A DNA stretch of 64,000 bases from Gammaproteobacteria bacterium (GTDB lineage Bacteria > Pseudomonadota > Gammaproteobacteria > Pseudomonadales > Azotimanducaceae): positions 17,990-81,989 of the forward strand of contig JAPPGK010000119.1 in NCBI GenBank assembly GCA_028821405.1, read 5' to 3'. The position numbers and the translations under genes are program-made. Below, one piece after another: positions 49,641 to 61,200 of the stretch (its first letter is position 1; each line of letters opens with the position of its first letter). A model generated the notes under the pieces. The model was not told where the DNA came from. It saw only the letters and a list, made by a program, of their open reading frames with translations, and did not search any database.

Positions 49641-51177
49641 CGATGCCAACGCCGCCCTCCGCCGGGGCACTCGTAGATTACTGACCGTCGTGGTCACGCT
49701 CGCGATGGCCGGTTGCGACCAGATCGAGGAGATGATTGCAGGAAGCGACGATCAAGCCGTGGAGGAGGACGCCTTCTTCGAAGCCGCCGGGGTCGTCCGG
49801 GGCAACATCCGGGTGGCGGTCGAAGCCGCCGGGGGCATCGAGCCGGTGACCACCGTGGAAGTCAAATCGAAGGCGTCGGGCGAGATTCTCGAACTGCACG
49901 TCGACACCGGCGATACCGTCGAGGCGGGCACACTGCTGGCGCGGATCGACCAGCGCATGCTCAAGAACAATCTGGATCAGGCCAAGGCGAGCCTCGAGGT
50001 TTCCCGCGCCGAATTGACCAACGCCGAGTCGCAGCTTGAACGGATTCAGAAACTCTACGAACGGGAGTCCCTATCGAAGGCCGACTACGAACAATCCATG
50101 CTGCAGCATGCGGCGGCCAGGTCGCAGGTCGTGCGTGGCGAGATCCAGGTCGAGAACGCCGAAATCGCGCTTGAGGATGCCATCGTCAAAGCGCCGATCT
50201 CGGGTACCGTCATCGAGCGTCTCGTCGAACAGGGCCAGGTCATCTCCTCGCCGATGGGCGATGTCGGCGGCGGCACGCTATTGCTGCAGATGGCCGACCT
50301 CGCCAGGGTCCGGGTGCGGATGCTGGTAGACGAGATCGACATCGGCAAGGTGGTGCCCGGGACCATTGCGCAGGTCAACGTCGCCGCCTACCCCACCCGC
50401 TCCTTCGAAGGCGCGGTCCTCAAGGTCGAACCCCAAGCCAGTCCGCAACAGAATGTCACCATGTTCCCGGTGCTGATCGACCTGGACAACGCCGAAGGGC
50501 TCCTAAAGCCCGGCATGAACGCCGAAGTCGAACTGGTGGTCGCCGATCGCACCGACGTGCTGACCATTCCGAACGCGGCATTGCGGACGGAGGCCGACGT
50601 CTACGTCGCCGGTGGCGTCGTGGGCTTAAGCGAAGATCAGGTCCAAGAGATGCTCGCCGCGTCAACCCTGCCGCCGCGGCCCGGTCGCACGGAGGGAGGA
50701 GCATCCCCCGGCGCAGGCGGCATGTCGGCCGAGGACCAGCAGATGTTCCGCTCCATCATGACCAAGCGCCGCAACGGCGAGGAACTCACCGAGGAGGAAC
50801 AGGCGTTTTCCCGCAAGATGATGCAGCAGTTTCGTCGGGGTGGTGGCGGACCCGGTCGGGGTGGTCCGCGTGCCGGTGGCGGCGGCCGGGGTGGTCCGCC
50901 GGGCGGCGGATTCGGCGCTGAGCGGCCCCGAAGCTCGTCCATCGAGTCCCAGTTCGGCGGCGACTTCATCGTGTACGCGTTGCGTGACGAGCAGCCGGTT
51001 GCCGTTCGTGTACGTGCGGGGGTCACGGACCTCGACCGTACCGAGATCGTCGCGGGACTGACGGAGGAGGACGAGGTGCTGATTCTGCCCAGCGCATCGT
51101 TGATCCAGGCCCAGGAGTACTTCCAGCAGCGAATGCGCCGCTGGAACCAAAACCCGCTGATGAGCGGATCCAGCTAG
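49630..51177 (+). CDS. Efflux periplasmic adaptor, MacA-like, with Gly/Arg-rich linker
   Basis: [49 protein letters not shown]. Confidence 0.9.
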   Translation: MSSSDANAALRRGTRRLLTVVVTLAMAGCDQIEEMIAGSDDQAVEEDAFFEAAGVVRGNIRVAVEAAGGIEPVTTVEVKSKASGEILELHVDTGDTVEAGTLLARIDQRMLKNNLDQAKASLEVSRAELTNAESQLERIQKLYERESLSKADYEQSMLQHAAARSQVVRGEIQVENAEIALEDAIVKAPISGTVIERLVEQGQVISSPMGDVGGGTLLLQMADLARVRVRMLVDEIDIGKVVPGTIAQVNVAAYPTRSFEGAVLKVEPQASPQQNVTMFPVLIDLDNAEGLLKPGMNAEVELVVADRTDVLTIPNAALRTEADVYVAGGVVGLSEDQVQEMLAASTLPPRPGRTEGGASPGAGGMSAEDQQMFRSIMTKRRNGEELTEEEQAFSRKMMQQFRRGGGGPGRGGPRAGGGGRGGPPGGGFGAERPRSSSIESQFGGDFIVYALRDEQPVAVRVRAGVTDLDRTEIVAGLTEEDEVLILPSASLIQAQEYFQQRMRRWNQNPLMSGSS

Positions 51178-51208
51178 GCCCGCCTGGGCACCGAGGATGC
51201 GCTAGCAC

Positions 51209-52420
51209 GTGACCGTTTTCGAGACCATACGGGTCGCGCTGGAGTCGATCGTCCACAACCTGCTGCGGTCGACCCTTACCATGCTCGGCATCATCATCGG
51301 CGTGGCGGCGGTGATCGCGATCGTCGCATTGATCACCGGCGCCCAGCGCGCCGTCGACGAGCAGATCTCGCAACTCGGAGGCGCACGGGTGCTGTCCGTA
51401 CAGCCGGGCCAGTCGTATTGGCGCGGCGTCGCCTCGGCAAACCGGGTTTCGATGACGATCGACGACTACGAAGCCCTGGTGCAGGACGCCCACTACCTGG
51501 AGGAACTCGTGCCGGAGATCTCGAGCTACGGGCAGATCAAGTTCGGCAATCAGAACCTGAACCACCGCATCAACGGCACGACGCCAAACTACCCGGAGGT
51601 CCACCGCATCGAGGTGGAACACGGCAGGATGTTCAGCGAGGGGGACGTGCTGGCCCACCGCCGCATGGCCGTGCTCGGCCAGGAGATCCCCGTCAACCTC
51701 GACATGGAACCCGAGACCATGCTCGGCCGCACCGTACTGATAAACCGCGTGCCGTTTCAGGTCGTCGGCGTCTTCGAGCGGGTGGGCGCCCCGTGGCAAA
51801 ACCCCGACGACGACATCTTCATTCCCATCACGACGGCGGAACAGCGTGTCATCGGCAACGACCGTCTGGATCGGATGTCCGCCAAGGTTGCCGACGGCGT
51901 GCCCCTGGAGACGGGAATGGTCGACGTCGAACGCGTCCTGCGCCGCGAACACAAGATCCGCCCGGGCGGCCAGAACGACTTCATGATCATGAACCGCCAG
52001 CAGTTCGTCGAGGCGCAGCAACAGTCGATGGCGATCTTCGCCTACCTTCTCGGCGGCGTGGCCAGCGTCAGCCTGCTGGTCGGCGGTATCGGCGTCATGA
52101 ACATCATGTTGGTGTCGGTGACCGAACGCATCCGCGAAATCGGCGTCCGCAAGGCGCTCGGCGCGACCCGGTTCAACATCCTGACCCAGTTCCTCACCGA
52201 AGCGCTCACCATCGGCGCCCTCGGCGGCATGCTCGGCATCGCCCTCGGTGCCGGCATCGCGACCGCCATGGCCAATCTCGCCGGCTTCAACACCTACGTG
52301 TCCATCGAAGCCGTCATCCTCGCCGTCGGCGTGAGCGTCGGCGTCGGCCTCATCTTCGGCGTCTGGCCTGCCCGGCGGGCAGCGCAGTTGGACCCCGTGG
52401 AGGCGCTGCGCCACGATTGA
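51209..52420 (+). CDS. ABC transporter permease, MacB/FtsX type
   Basis: LRSTLTMLGIIIGVAAVIAIVAL, GGIGVMNIMLVSVTERIREIGVRKALGAT, VWPARRAAQLDPVEALRHD. Confidence 0.93.
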   Translation: MTVFETIRVALESIVHNLLRSTLTMLGIIIGVAAVIAIVALITGAQRAVDEQISQLGGARVLSVQPGQSYWRGVASANRVSMTIDDYEALVQDAHYLEELVPEISSYGQIKFGNQNLNHRINGTTPNYPEVHRIEVEHGRMFSEGDVLAHRRMAVLGQEIPVNLDMEPETMLGRTVLINRVPFQVVGVFERVGAPWQNPDDDIFIPITTAEQRVIGNDRLDRMSAKVADGVPLETGMVDVERVLRREHKIRPGGQNDFMIMNRQQFVEAQQQSMAIFAYLLGGVASVSLLVGGIGVMNIMLVSVTERIREIGVRKALGATRFNILTQFLTEALTIGALGGMLGIALGAGIATAMANLAGFNTYVSIEAVILAVGVSVGVGLIFGVWPARRAAQLDPVEALRHD

Positions 52421-52449
52421 CCCGAAACGGTACCTGCCTCGCCGTCTGC

Positions 52450-55400
52450 CTATTCACCTGTCTCGGCGCGATGCGGGTGCATCGAGAACCACGCGTCGAT
52501 GTGCGCTGCACTGCGTTGCCGGATTTCGGCAAGTAACCGGGCCAAGTCCTCGACCGCTACCGCACCGCAGGCTTGCGCCAGCGTCGACTGCTCCTCCGGC
52601 GACAGACGCGTGGGATCCTGATCGACGCCCACCATGCGCATGAAGCCGTCGAAGTTCTGCCACAGCCTTGTCGCGCCTGCCAGGTCCGCTGCGAGTGTCG
52701 CATCGATCAGACCCTGCTCCGCCCCAGCCTCCAAAGTCGACACCAGACCGTCGGCAACGTTGGCGGTACCCGGTGCTGCCCGGGCGACCACGAGAAGCAG
52801 GTGCTCGACGAAGAGCTCGATGTCGGCAAGCCCGCCCGGTTCACCAAGTACGTCCCACTGGCCTTCGCCTCGCGTCGGGCGCTGCGCCGAGAGCGCCTCG
52901 CTAAGCGCGTCGAGTTGCCGGTCCCGGCCGAGAGCTGCCTGACGGACCGCTTCGAAGCCTTCTCCGAGACCGCCGTCGGCAAATATCACGCGGGCATGCA
53001 CCAGCATGCGCAGGTCGGCGGCGGACGGCCCGTCCGCGTAGTACTCCTCGAAAGCACGAAGCGAATACGCCGAGACGGGATGACCTTCCCCGTGCCACGG
53101 CGGATGCGCCCTGTAGAGCATCGCCGCAGGCGACAATTCGCCGATGACGCGCAGGAAGCGCTGCAGCAATGACGTGTGCCAGGCCTGCGCGTCGACCGGG
53201 GACGCGGTTCGCGCAGCAGGGCAGTCGTACAGAAACAACAGCTTAAGCGATCCACCAATGGCGAACTCCTGGCGTCCGTGTGCGTCCAGGGCCACCAAGG
53301 CCAGGGAGGCGTCCGACATCGGACCATGTTCGGCGGCGACATCCCGCCGCACGGCGGCCAGCGTCTGGACCAGACACGTATCGACAATGTCCGAGAGCGG
53401 TCGCGCGGCCTCCCGGGGTTCCACCGCGCCCCGCAGCATGTGTGCACCCAGCTGAAACGCGCGCTGCTGGGCCCAGTTGCGTATCTCACGGACGAGATCG
53501 TCGGTCGAGGGTGCCTTCTCGGCAATCGCCGACAACTGCTCACCCATCGCCTGGCGGTCGAATTCTCGCTGGTAGTAGAGCCGAACCAGCCCGGTACGGG
53601 CGATGCGGGCGGTTTCGGGATCCAGTCCCTCCTCGTCCTCGATCACGAGGTCGGTGAACTCGCGGCTCTCCAGGCTGTCCTGAAGGAAGGGGTAGCGCGC
53701 CATCCATTGCGCAATGCGCGGCGCCCTGCCGACGAGGTCGGCGAGACTCGTGGCCGTGCGCCGGGTGCGGGTGCCGACGCCGTGCAGGATTAGCCATAGG
53801 GCCGGTACGAAAACGAGCGCCGCCACCGAGGACACCACGATGCCGAAGGCCAGCGAAACCACCATGGGTACCATCGGCGCGGCACTGGGACTTTGCGTCA
53901 ACATCAACGGCGTGACGCCGACGAAAGACGTCACGGTGGTAATCAGAATCGGCCGGCACCTGGACGCGGCGGCATTCTCCAAGGCCGCTTCCACGGCATC
54001 CCCATCGGCGCGGAAGCGCTGCACGCCGTGCAGCAGCACCAAGGAGGCATTGATCGCCACCCCCGCCGCTGCCAAGAGCCCGAACGCGGACGGCATCGAA
54101 AAGCCGAGCACGATGCCCGGGATCATGGCCAGAAGGTGCCCCAAGACCGCGCCCACGAAGCAGAACGGCAGCACGGCCATCACGATGAGCGGCTGATGAT
54201 ACGAGCGTAGCGGGATCGCGAGGAGCGCGTAGATGGCACCAAGCGCCGCCAGGAATAGCGGGCCCGCGCTCGCCACGGTTTCCCTGACGGCCCGGTTGCT
54301 TTCGATCTCGTAGCCAAGTCCGGGATTCGCGCCGACCGTGGCGTTTAGGAACGGGGCCATCGCATCCAGCACCGCGTTGCCGGACGTCTGGTTCAGGTCG
54401 ACCTTGGCGGAGACGTTGACCGAACGCACGCTGTCGACACGCTCGATCAACTGCGTTCCCCGTCCCCATTTCCCTTCAGCCACGGTGCGGAACGGCACGT
54501 ACGTGCCCGTGGGCGTGCGGACGTGGAGCGACTGCAGGGACTCAAGCGATCGCCGCGCGTGGGCCGGGTAGCGAACCATGACGCGCAGGTCGTCCTCCCC
54601 GCGCTGGACGCGTTGCGCTTCCTCGCCGTAGAAGGCTTGCCTGACCTGCCGCCCCACGTCGGAGAGGGTCAGTCCAAGCGCCGCGCCGGCGTCGGTGAGC
54701 GACACCGAAAGTTCCTCCTTTCCTTCCCTGAACGAGTTGGCGACCTCTAGGACGCCCGGGTAGCCGGCCAGCTCGGCCTCCACCGCGGCGGAAACCGCGC
54801 GCAGATCGTCCATGCTGTCCCCGAACAGCCGGATGTCGATGTCGGGGGCGAGCTGCCGGAAGTCGGTCACGAAGACAAGCTGCGCGGCATCCTCGATGGG
54901 CCCTGTCGCACTGCGCCACGCGTCTGCCACCTCGACGGTCGAGATCTCGCGCCTCTCCGATGGCGACAACTGCAGATAGATCTCGCCGAGGTGGCTTCCG
55001 GTGGGGACCTGGTCGCCGCCGCCGCTCCCGCCAGGGAGGTGCGAGCCGTGAGATTCGGCTATGTGCGTGATCACGGGTGCTCCGTATTGCCGCGCGAGTT
55101 CGGTCTGCAACGCCCGGGCCGACGCCACCAATCGTCCGAGCGCGCGGTCGGTGTCGTGCTGCGGCACCCCGAACGGCATGGTCAGCTTGGCCACGATCCG
55201 GTCGCCCTGATCCGAGATCAGGAAGGAGAACGGCAAGTGGCCGCCGACCACCACCGCGACGGCGAGCCCGAACGCAACGACCCCGGACGTGACGGTCAGT
55301 GCGCGCCTTCGAAGCGCACGCCGGACCACGCGGCGGAAAGCGCCTTGGATGAACGTCTCGAGCCCGCGTTCGAAGCGCACCTGAACGCGGGCGAATGCCG

Positions 55401-57020
55401 CCCCCAGCCGACGCAGCGCGCCGCTGACGTTTGCAGCCACCACCAGGCATAGGACTCCGATCACGAGGCCAATGGCATCGCGCCCATCCGCTGCCAGCAC
55501 GACTGCGGCCAGCACGGCGACGGCCAGCACGGCGATGCCGAACTCGCCAAGCGGCATCGAGTCCGGCCGATGGCCCAGATGCAGCGGCAGGATCACGTGG
55601 CATTCGATCAGCGAAAACGCCAGGCAGCAGATCACCGGCGCCGCGACGGCCGCCATGAACTGACCGGCGACGCCGGTGAGGAAGAGCATCGGGACGAACG
55701 CGGCCACAGTCGTCAGGACCCCAAACGTGACGGGTACGAACACGCGCCGGCCCCTTCGAGGGCACCGGCAAGCTGCCCCGCGCCTTCGCGCTGCGCCACG
55801 TAGGCGGACTCGCCGACGACCACCGCGTCGTCGACCAAGAGCCCGAGAACCAATATGAAGCCGATGAGCGAAATCGCGTCGATCGAGACGCCTAGACAGA
55901 ACAGCAGGAACACGGCGCCGAGCAGGGCGATCGGGATGCCCACCGCAACCCATAGCGCCAAGTGCGGCCGCAGGAACAGCGCGAGTACCACGAGCACCAG
56001 CACGAGCCCCTGCAGCCCGCTATCGATCAACGTTGCCAGGCGGTCCACAAGCAACGACGATTGGTCGTTCCAGACGGTGAGGGTGACGTCTTCCGGGTAT
56101 TTCCCCCGGGACTCGGCCACATAGCGACTGACCTCGGCCGATATCTCCCGGAGATCCTGGCTGCCCACCTGGGAGACGCGAACGAGCGCCGCCGGACGTC
56201 CGTCGAACCGGAACTCCTGCCCGGTATCGGCGAAGCCGTCCACGACGCGCGCGACATCCTCCAAAAGCACGCGCGTGCCGTCGTCGCGGGTGGTCACCTC
56301 GATTCTGCCGAATTCCTCCCCGCGCTCCGCTTGCCCTTGCGTGCGCAGCAGCAGTTCGCCCCGATCCGTCTTGATCGCCCCGCCCGGCAGGTCGAGGGAA
56401 TTGCCGCGAATGGCGCCCGCGACTTGATCGAAGGTGAGTCGATTCCGCTGCAGCGACGCATCGGAGACCTCGACGGAGATCTCGTAGGGGCGCACGTTGG
56501 CGACAGATGCCCGGGTGATCGCCGGCAGGGCCAGCAAGTCGTTGCGCACCCGGCGCGCCAGCTCCTTCAAGTCCCGCTCGTCGGTCGGACCCGTGACCGC
56601 CACCTCGACCACCACGTCGCTTGACGACAGCAGCCTCACGACGGGCGTTTCCGTCTCCTTCGGCAACGTATCGATGGCGTTGACCTGGTTCTGGACGTCG
56701 GCAAGCACGGCTGCCCGGTCTGCATCGAATAGCAAGGCGACCATCACCCGGCATCGTCCCTCCTCCGCGGTGGATCGAATGCGGTCGACGCCGTCGAGGC
56801 CGTCGAGCTTCTCGTCGATGCGTGCACAGACCGCTGTTTCGACTTCCTCGGGCGCAGCACCGAGGTACGGAACCACGATGCTGATGACCGGCACGTCGAG
56901 ATCGGGCCAGATCTGCACGGGTATGCGCGCGAACGACGCGATGCCCGCAAGCAGCAGGAATGCAACCAGGAGATTGGTCGCCACCGGATTGGTGGCGAAC
57001 CAGGAGACCACGCGTTTCAC
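52450..57020 (-). CDS. RND efflux permease fused to C-terminal half of a GlnE-like adenylyltransferase; one frameshift near 55750
   Basis: N-part ORF 57020..55713 (MKRVVSWFATNPVATNLLVAF... VDDAVVVGESAYVAQREGAGQLAGALEGA) continues in ORF 55953..52450 (RVFVPVTFGVLTTVAAFVPMLFLTGVAGQF...); from about 53730 onward GlnE-like. Confidence 0.8.
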
Positions 57021-58207
57021 GGCGAGGGTTCCGGTGCGCCCCCGTTGCCCGCCGTCCGGACGCGTAGTCCGTCGACCGCGCCCGGCAGCCGCGTCAGGGA
57101 GACCCGTTCGCCGCGCTGCAAACCCAGGACGTAGGCTTCCTCGCCGAGCAGGCGCAACACTTCCACCTCGCGCACGGCGAGCCGATCATCTGCCTCGACG
57201 ACATGGACATGCCCTTGTGACTGGAGCGCGGCCCGTGGAAGCACCGCAAGGTTGCTGAACTCGCGTCCCTCGATCTCGGCGTCGACGAAAAGGCCCACCG
57301 TGAGCGGCGGCTTGCCCTTCGGCTGGTCGTAGGGCCGCTGCACTTCGGCGATCAACTTGACCATCCGCGTCCCGGGGTCGATTTCGCCTTCCGTGCGCAC
57401 GATTCGCCCGCGCCACTCATGCTCGCGACCCGCGAACCGGGCGCGCAGCACCACACTAAGCCGGGCCGCAGGGTCCAACGCGCCGCCGAGGGACACCGGC
57501 AGAAACGCCAGATCCTCGTCGTGCACCGGCAGGCGCACTTCGGCGACATCAACCGAATAGAGATTGGCAAGGGTCTCCCCCCGGTTCACGAACTGGCCCG
57601 GATCCACCAGTTCGCTGCGGACACGACCGTCATACGGCGCGACGACACGCGTTCGCGCCAGATCCCGTTCCGCACGTTTCTCTTGGGCGGTTGCGTCGCG
57701 AAAGCTCGCTTCGGCCAACAGGTGGCGGTTTTCCGCTTCGTCGCGGTTCGATTCGCTGCCTGCCTCCGTCGCGGCCAGCCGTTCGTGGCGGGCAAGCGCC
57801 CGACGTGCCTGGGCCAGCTCGCTTGTAGCCGAGGACAGCCGTGCGCGTGCCTGCTCCAGCGCCAGTTCGTAGTCGACGCGGTCTATGGTGACCAAGACGT
57901 CGTCGCGCCGGAAGAAACCGCCGGACACCATGGAATCGGCTACGGACACGATGCGACCGGAAACCTCGGCGACCAGGCGGCTCTCGGTCTTCGGCAACAC
58001 CACGCCATGCGCTGCCACCGTTAGCAGGACCGGCCCCGGCCGCACCTCCACGAAACGCACCAGCGGTGGCTGGATCCCAGAGTCTTCCGGCTCGGTGACC
58101 GGCCCCGTCGCCACGATCACGACCATCAGCGCGAGACCCACGACGGCGATCGAGAACGAGCCGAGGTAGCGCTTGATGGTCGTCCAGCTAGGCAGAGCCC
58201 GACTCAT
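57017..58207 (-). CDS. RND efflux periplasmic adaptor (HlyD/MFP)
   Basis: VVLPKTESRLVAEVSGRIVSVADSMVSGGFFRRDDVLVTID, VVAPYDGRVRSELVDPGQFVNRGETL; overlaps permease start. Confidence 0.88.
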   Translation of the reverse strand: MSRALPSWTTIKRYLGSFSIAVVGLALMVVIVATGPVTEPEDSGIQPPLVRFVEVRPGPVLLTVAAHGVVLPKTESRLVAEVSGRIVSVADSMVSGGFFRRDDVLVTIDRVDYELALEQARARLSSATSELAQARRALARHERLAATEAGSESNRDEAENRHLLAEASFRDATAQEKRAERDLARTRVVAPYDGRVRSELVDPGQFVNRGETLANLYSVDVAEVRLPVHDEDLAFLPVSLGGALDPAARLSVVLRARFAGREHEWRGRIVRTEGEIDPGTRMVKLIAEVQRPYDQPKGKPPLTVGLFVDAEIEGREFSNLAVLPRAALQSQGHVHVVEADDRLAVREVEVLRLLGEEAYVLGLQRGERVSLTRLPGAVDGLRVRTAGNGGAPEPSP

Positions 58208-58277
58208 TCACCGTCGTCCTCAAACCTTCGCCGGCAACGGACGGCGCGACGCTATTCGGCCCTCCCCGGCGACCGGA

Positions 58278-61200
58278 TCAGGTCGCCGCATCGGCTTGTC
58301 GCGGCCACACCACCCGGGCGCGTTCGCGGACGCCTTCCCCGAGCAGCAGGATGGCGGGGACCACGAAGAGTATCCCCAAGCTGCCCGCCGCAAGCCCGCC
58401 GATGATGCTGACCACCATCGGCACATAGTTGTTTATCGTCGCCTCGGACTTCAGGTACAGCACGGGCAACAGGCCGCCGACGGTCGTCACCGTGGTCAGG
58501 AAGATCGGTCGGAAACGTTCGCGCACGGCACCCGCGATCGCCGCGATGGCCGGCAGGTCCGAACCGGCGCGCAGGCTGTTGCAACGATCCATGAGGAGCA
58601 GCGTGTCATTGATGACGACCCCGAGCACGGCGACCACCCCGAATACCGACGTCAGGTTCATGTCGTAGCCCAGCAACAGGTGCGCCAGCACGGCACCGGC
58701 CGCTGCCAGCGGCATCGCCGTCAGCACCACCAGCGGCTGCACGTAGCTGCGAAACTGCACCGCGATGATGGTGTAGATCACCAGGAGGGCGACCGGCAGC
58801 GTGTAGGCCAGCGGCGCCAGCGATTGCTCGTCGTCATCCACCCCCGCACGAGCCCACGCAAGGCCAAGACCCGGATAGCGCGCCTGCAGTTCCGGCAGCA
58901 GGGTGTCTTCGACCTGGGCCCGCAGCTCGCGCGAGGTCGTCACCGCACGATCCACGAAGCTGCCCACCACCGCGGCGGGAACGCCGTCGATCCGCATCAA
59001 CGTTTCGAGCTCCCGTGTCTCCACCACCCTCGCCGCCACCCCCAGCGGGATGTCGCCCCCCACGGGCAACTCGATGCGCTCATCCGCCAGCTCGGCGAAG
59101 CTTCGCCGCCGGTCCTCCGGATAGCGGACCATGACCTTGACTTCATCCCGGCCGCGCTGGATGCGCTGCACCTCGGTGCCGAAGAAGCGCGCCCGGAGCT
59201 GCGAGGCCAAATCGGCCCCCGTCAGTCCGGCCGCCTTTCCGGCGGGGGTCAGGTGCAGATCGAAGTGGCGCCGACCCGGCGTCAGCGAATCGTACACGTC
59301 CAGTACACCAGGGGCCGTCTGGACAACTGCGGCCAGATCCGACGCGGCGCGCGCGAGCACGTCGCTATCCGCGTGGACCAGAGCCACCGAAAGGTCGTAG
59401 CCATCGCCCCCGTATCGGTCGGCGGTAGCGAACGTCAGCCGGTCGGCGCCGACGATCTCGCCGGCATTGCCCCGCCAGGTGCGGGCGACCTCTTCGGCGC
59501 TGACCGTGCGTTGCGACTCGTCCCGCAACTGAAGCGTTACGGCGGCCAGATGGGTCGCCTGTCCCCCGTCCCCGAGGAAGATGCCGCGGGGAGGATGGTG
59601 TCCCACGACGGTGGCCACCGACGCAATCGGCGACCCATCGAGCTGCTCGTTGCTCCGTCTGGCGGCTTCCTCCAACTGCCGGGCACCGACGCGCGCAACT
59701 TCCAGCGGCGTTCCCACCGGATAGGTGATGGCCGCCTCGACTCTACCGGTTCCAAGCGCCGCCACGTCGCCGGCTCGAACGACGCCGCCCAAAACCAGGG
59801 CACCACTGACGACCACCAGTGCGGCCGCCACCAGCACCGCCGCGACCGGGTGGCGGGTCGCCATGGCCACAGCCGGTACCGCGACGCGGTCGCGGAGAGC
59901 CTCGATGGCCTCCCTGACCCGCGCCTGCACTGCGGCCAGGGGCCAGCGGCTCCAGTCGCCACCGTGGGCCAAGTGCGACGGTAGGATCAAGAACGCCTCC
60001 AACAGCGATACGCCCAGCACCAGGACGGCGACAATCGGGAACACGCTCAGAAACTGGCCCAACACGCCGTAGGTGAACAGTAGGGGTGCGAACGCCAGCA
60101 AGGTCGTCGCGACGCCCACCGCCACCGGCCAGAACACACGCTGCGCCCCGGCAATCGCTGCCTCCGCCCCCATGAGGCCGCGTTCGCGTTCGGTCGCGAC
60201 GCTCTCCCCCACCACGACCGCGTCGTCGACGACAATCCCGATCATCGTGATCATCGCGAAGATCGTGGCCAGGTTGAAGGTGAGATCGAACGCCGGGAAC
60301 AACACCACCGCACCCAGGAAAGACACCGGCAGACCGACCGCCACCCACGTCGCCAACCGAAAATCGAAAACCAGCGCAAGGACCAGGAACACCAGCACCA
60401 GGCCCAGCGCACCGGTCCCGGTGACCAGGTCCATGCGGGCCGACGCCCGCCGGGAACTGTCTTGCCAAACCGACACGTGGGCACCCGGCGGCGGCGCGTA
60501 GTCGGCGAGCATCGCGCGCACATCGCGCGCAATCTGCACCTCCGACTCCCCTTTATGCACCGCCAGCGCGGTCACGAAAACGGCCGGCACGCCGTCGAGC
60601 TCGGTAGCACCCACGGCGTCTCCAAACCCTTCGCTGACTTCCGCCACGTCACCTACGGTCACCAGCGCGCCGCCAGGGGACGACAGCAGTACCACGTCCT
60701 CGAACTCCTCGGCGCGAACGCGCCGGTCGTCGACGCGGACGACGAGGCCGCCGGCACTGGTCAGCAGGCGCCCCGAAGTGAGGTCCACCGACGAGCCGCG
60801 CACCTTGCGCGCCACCTCGCCGATGGTCAGGCCATGCTCGCGCAATGCCTCCTCGTCGACTTCGATGGCGATCTCCCGCTCGGGCGACCAGTCAAGCGAC
60901 ACGCTTGATACCGACCCTAGCGCAAGCATGTCCTCCCGCAGCCGCTCGACGGCCACGCGCAGCGCGTGTGCCGATAGCTCTGCGGAGGACAACGCCACCG
61001 TGATCGCCGGGACGTGCTTGAAGGGGACGCCGATCTCGGGACGCTCGGCGTCTGGCGGCGGAAACCTCTCGATGCGATCGATCGCCGTACGCGCCTCCTC
61101 CAGCACTTCCTCGGTGTCCGCGAATGCATCCACCGACAGCGTCACGGTGCCGACATCGGACGACGCTTCGGAGACCACCCTGCGAACCCCGGTCAACCCG

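Noticed and set aside
58173-59984. 603-aa plus-strand ORF opposite the RND permease
   Set aside because: Shadow ORF antisense to clear RND motifs.
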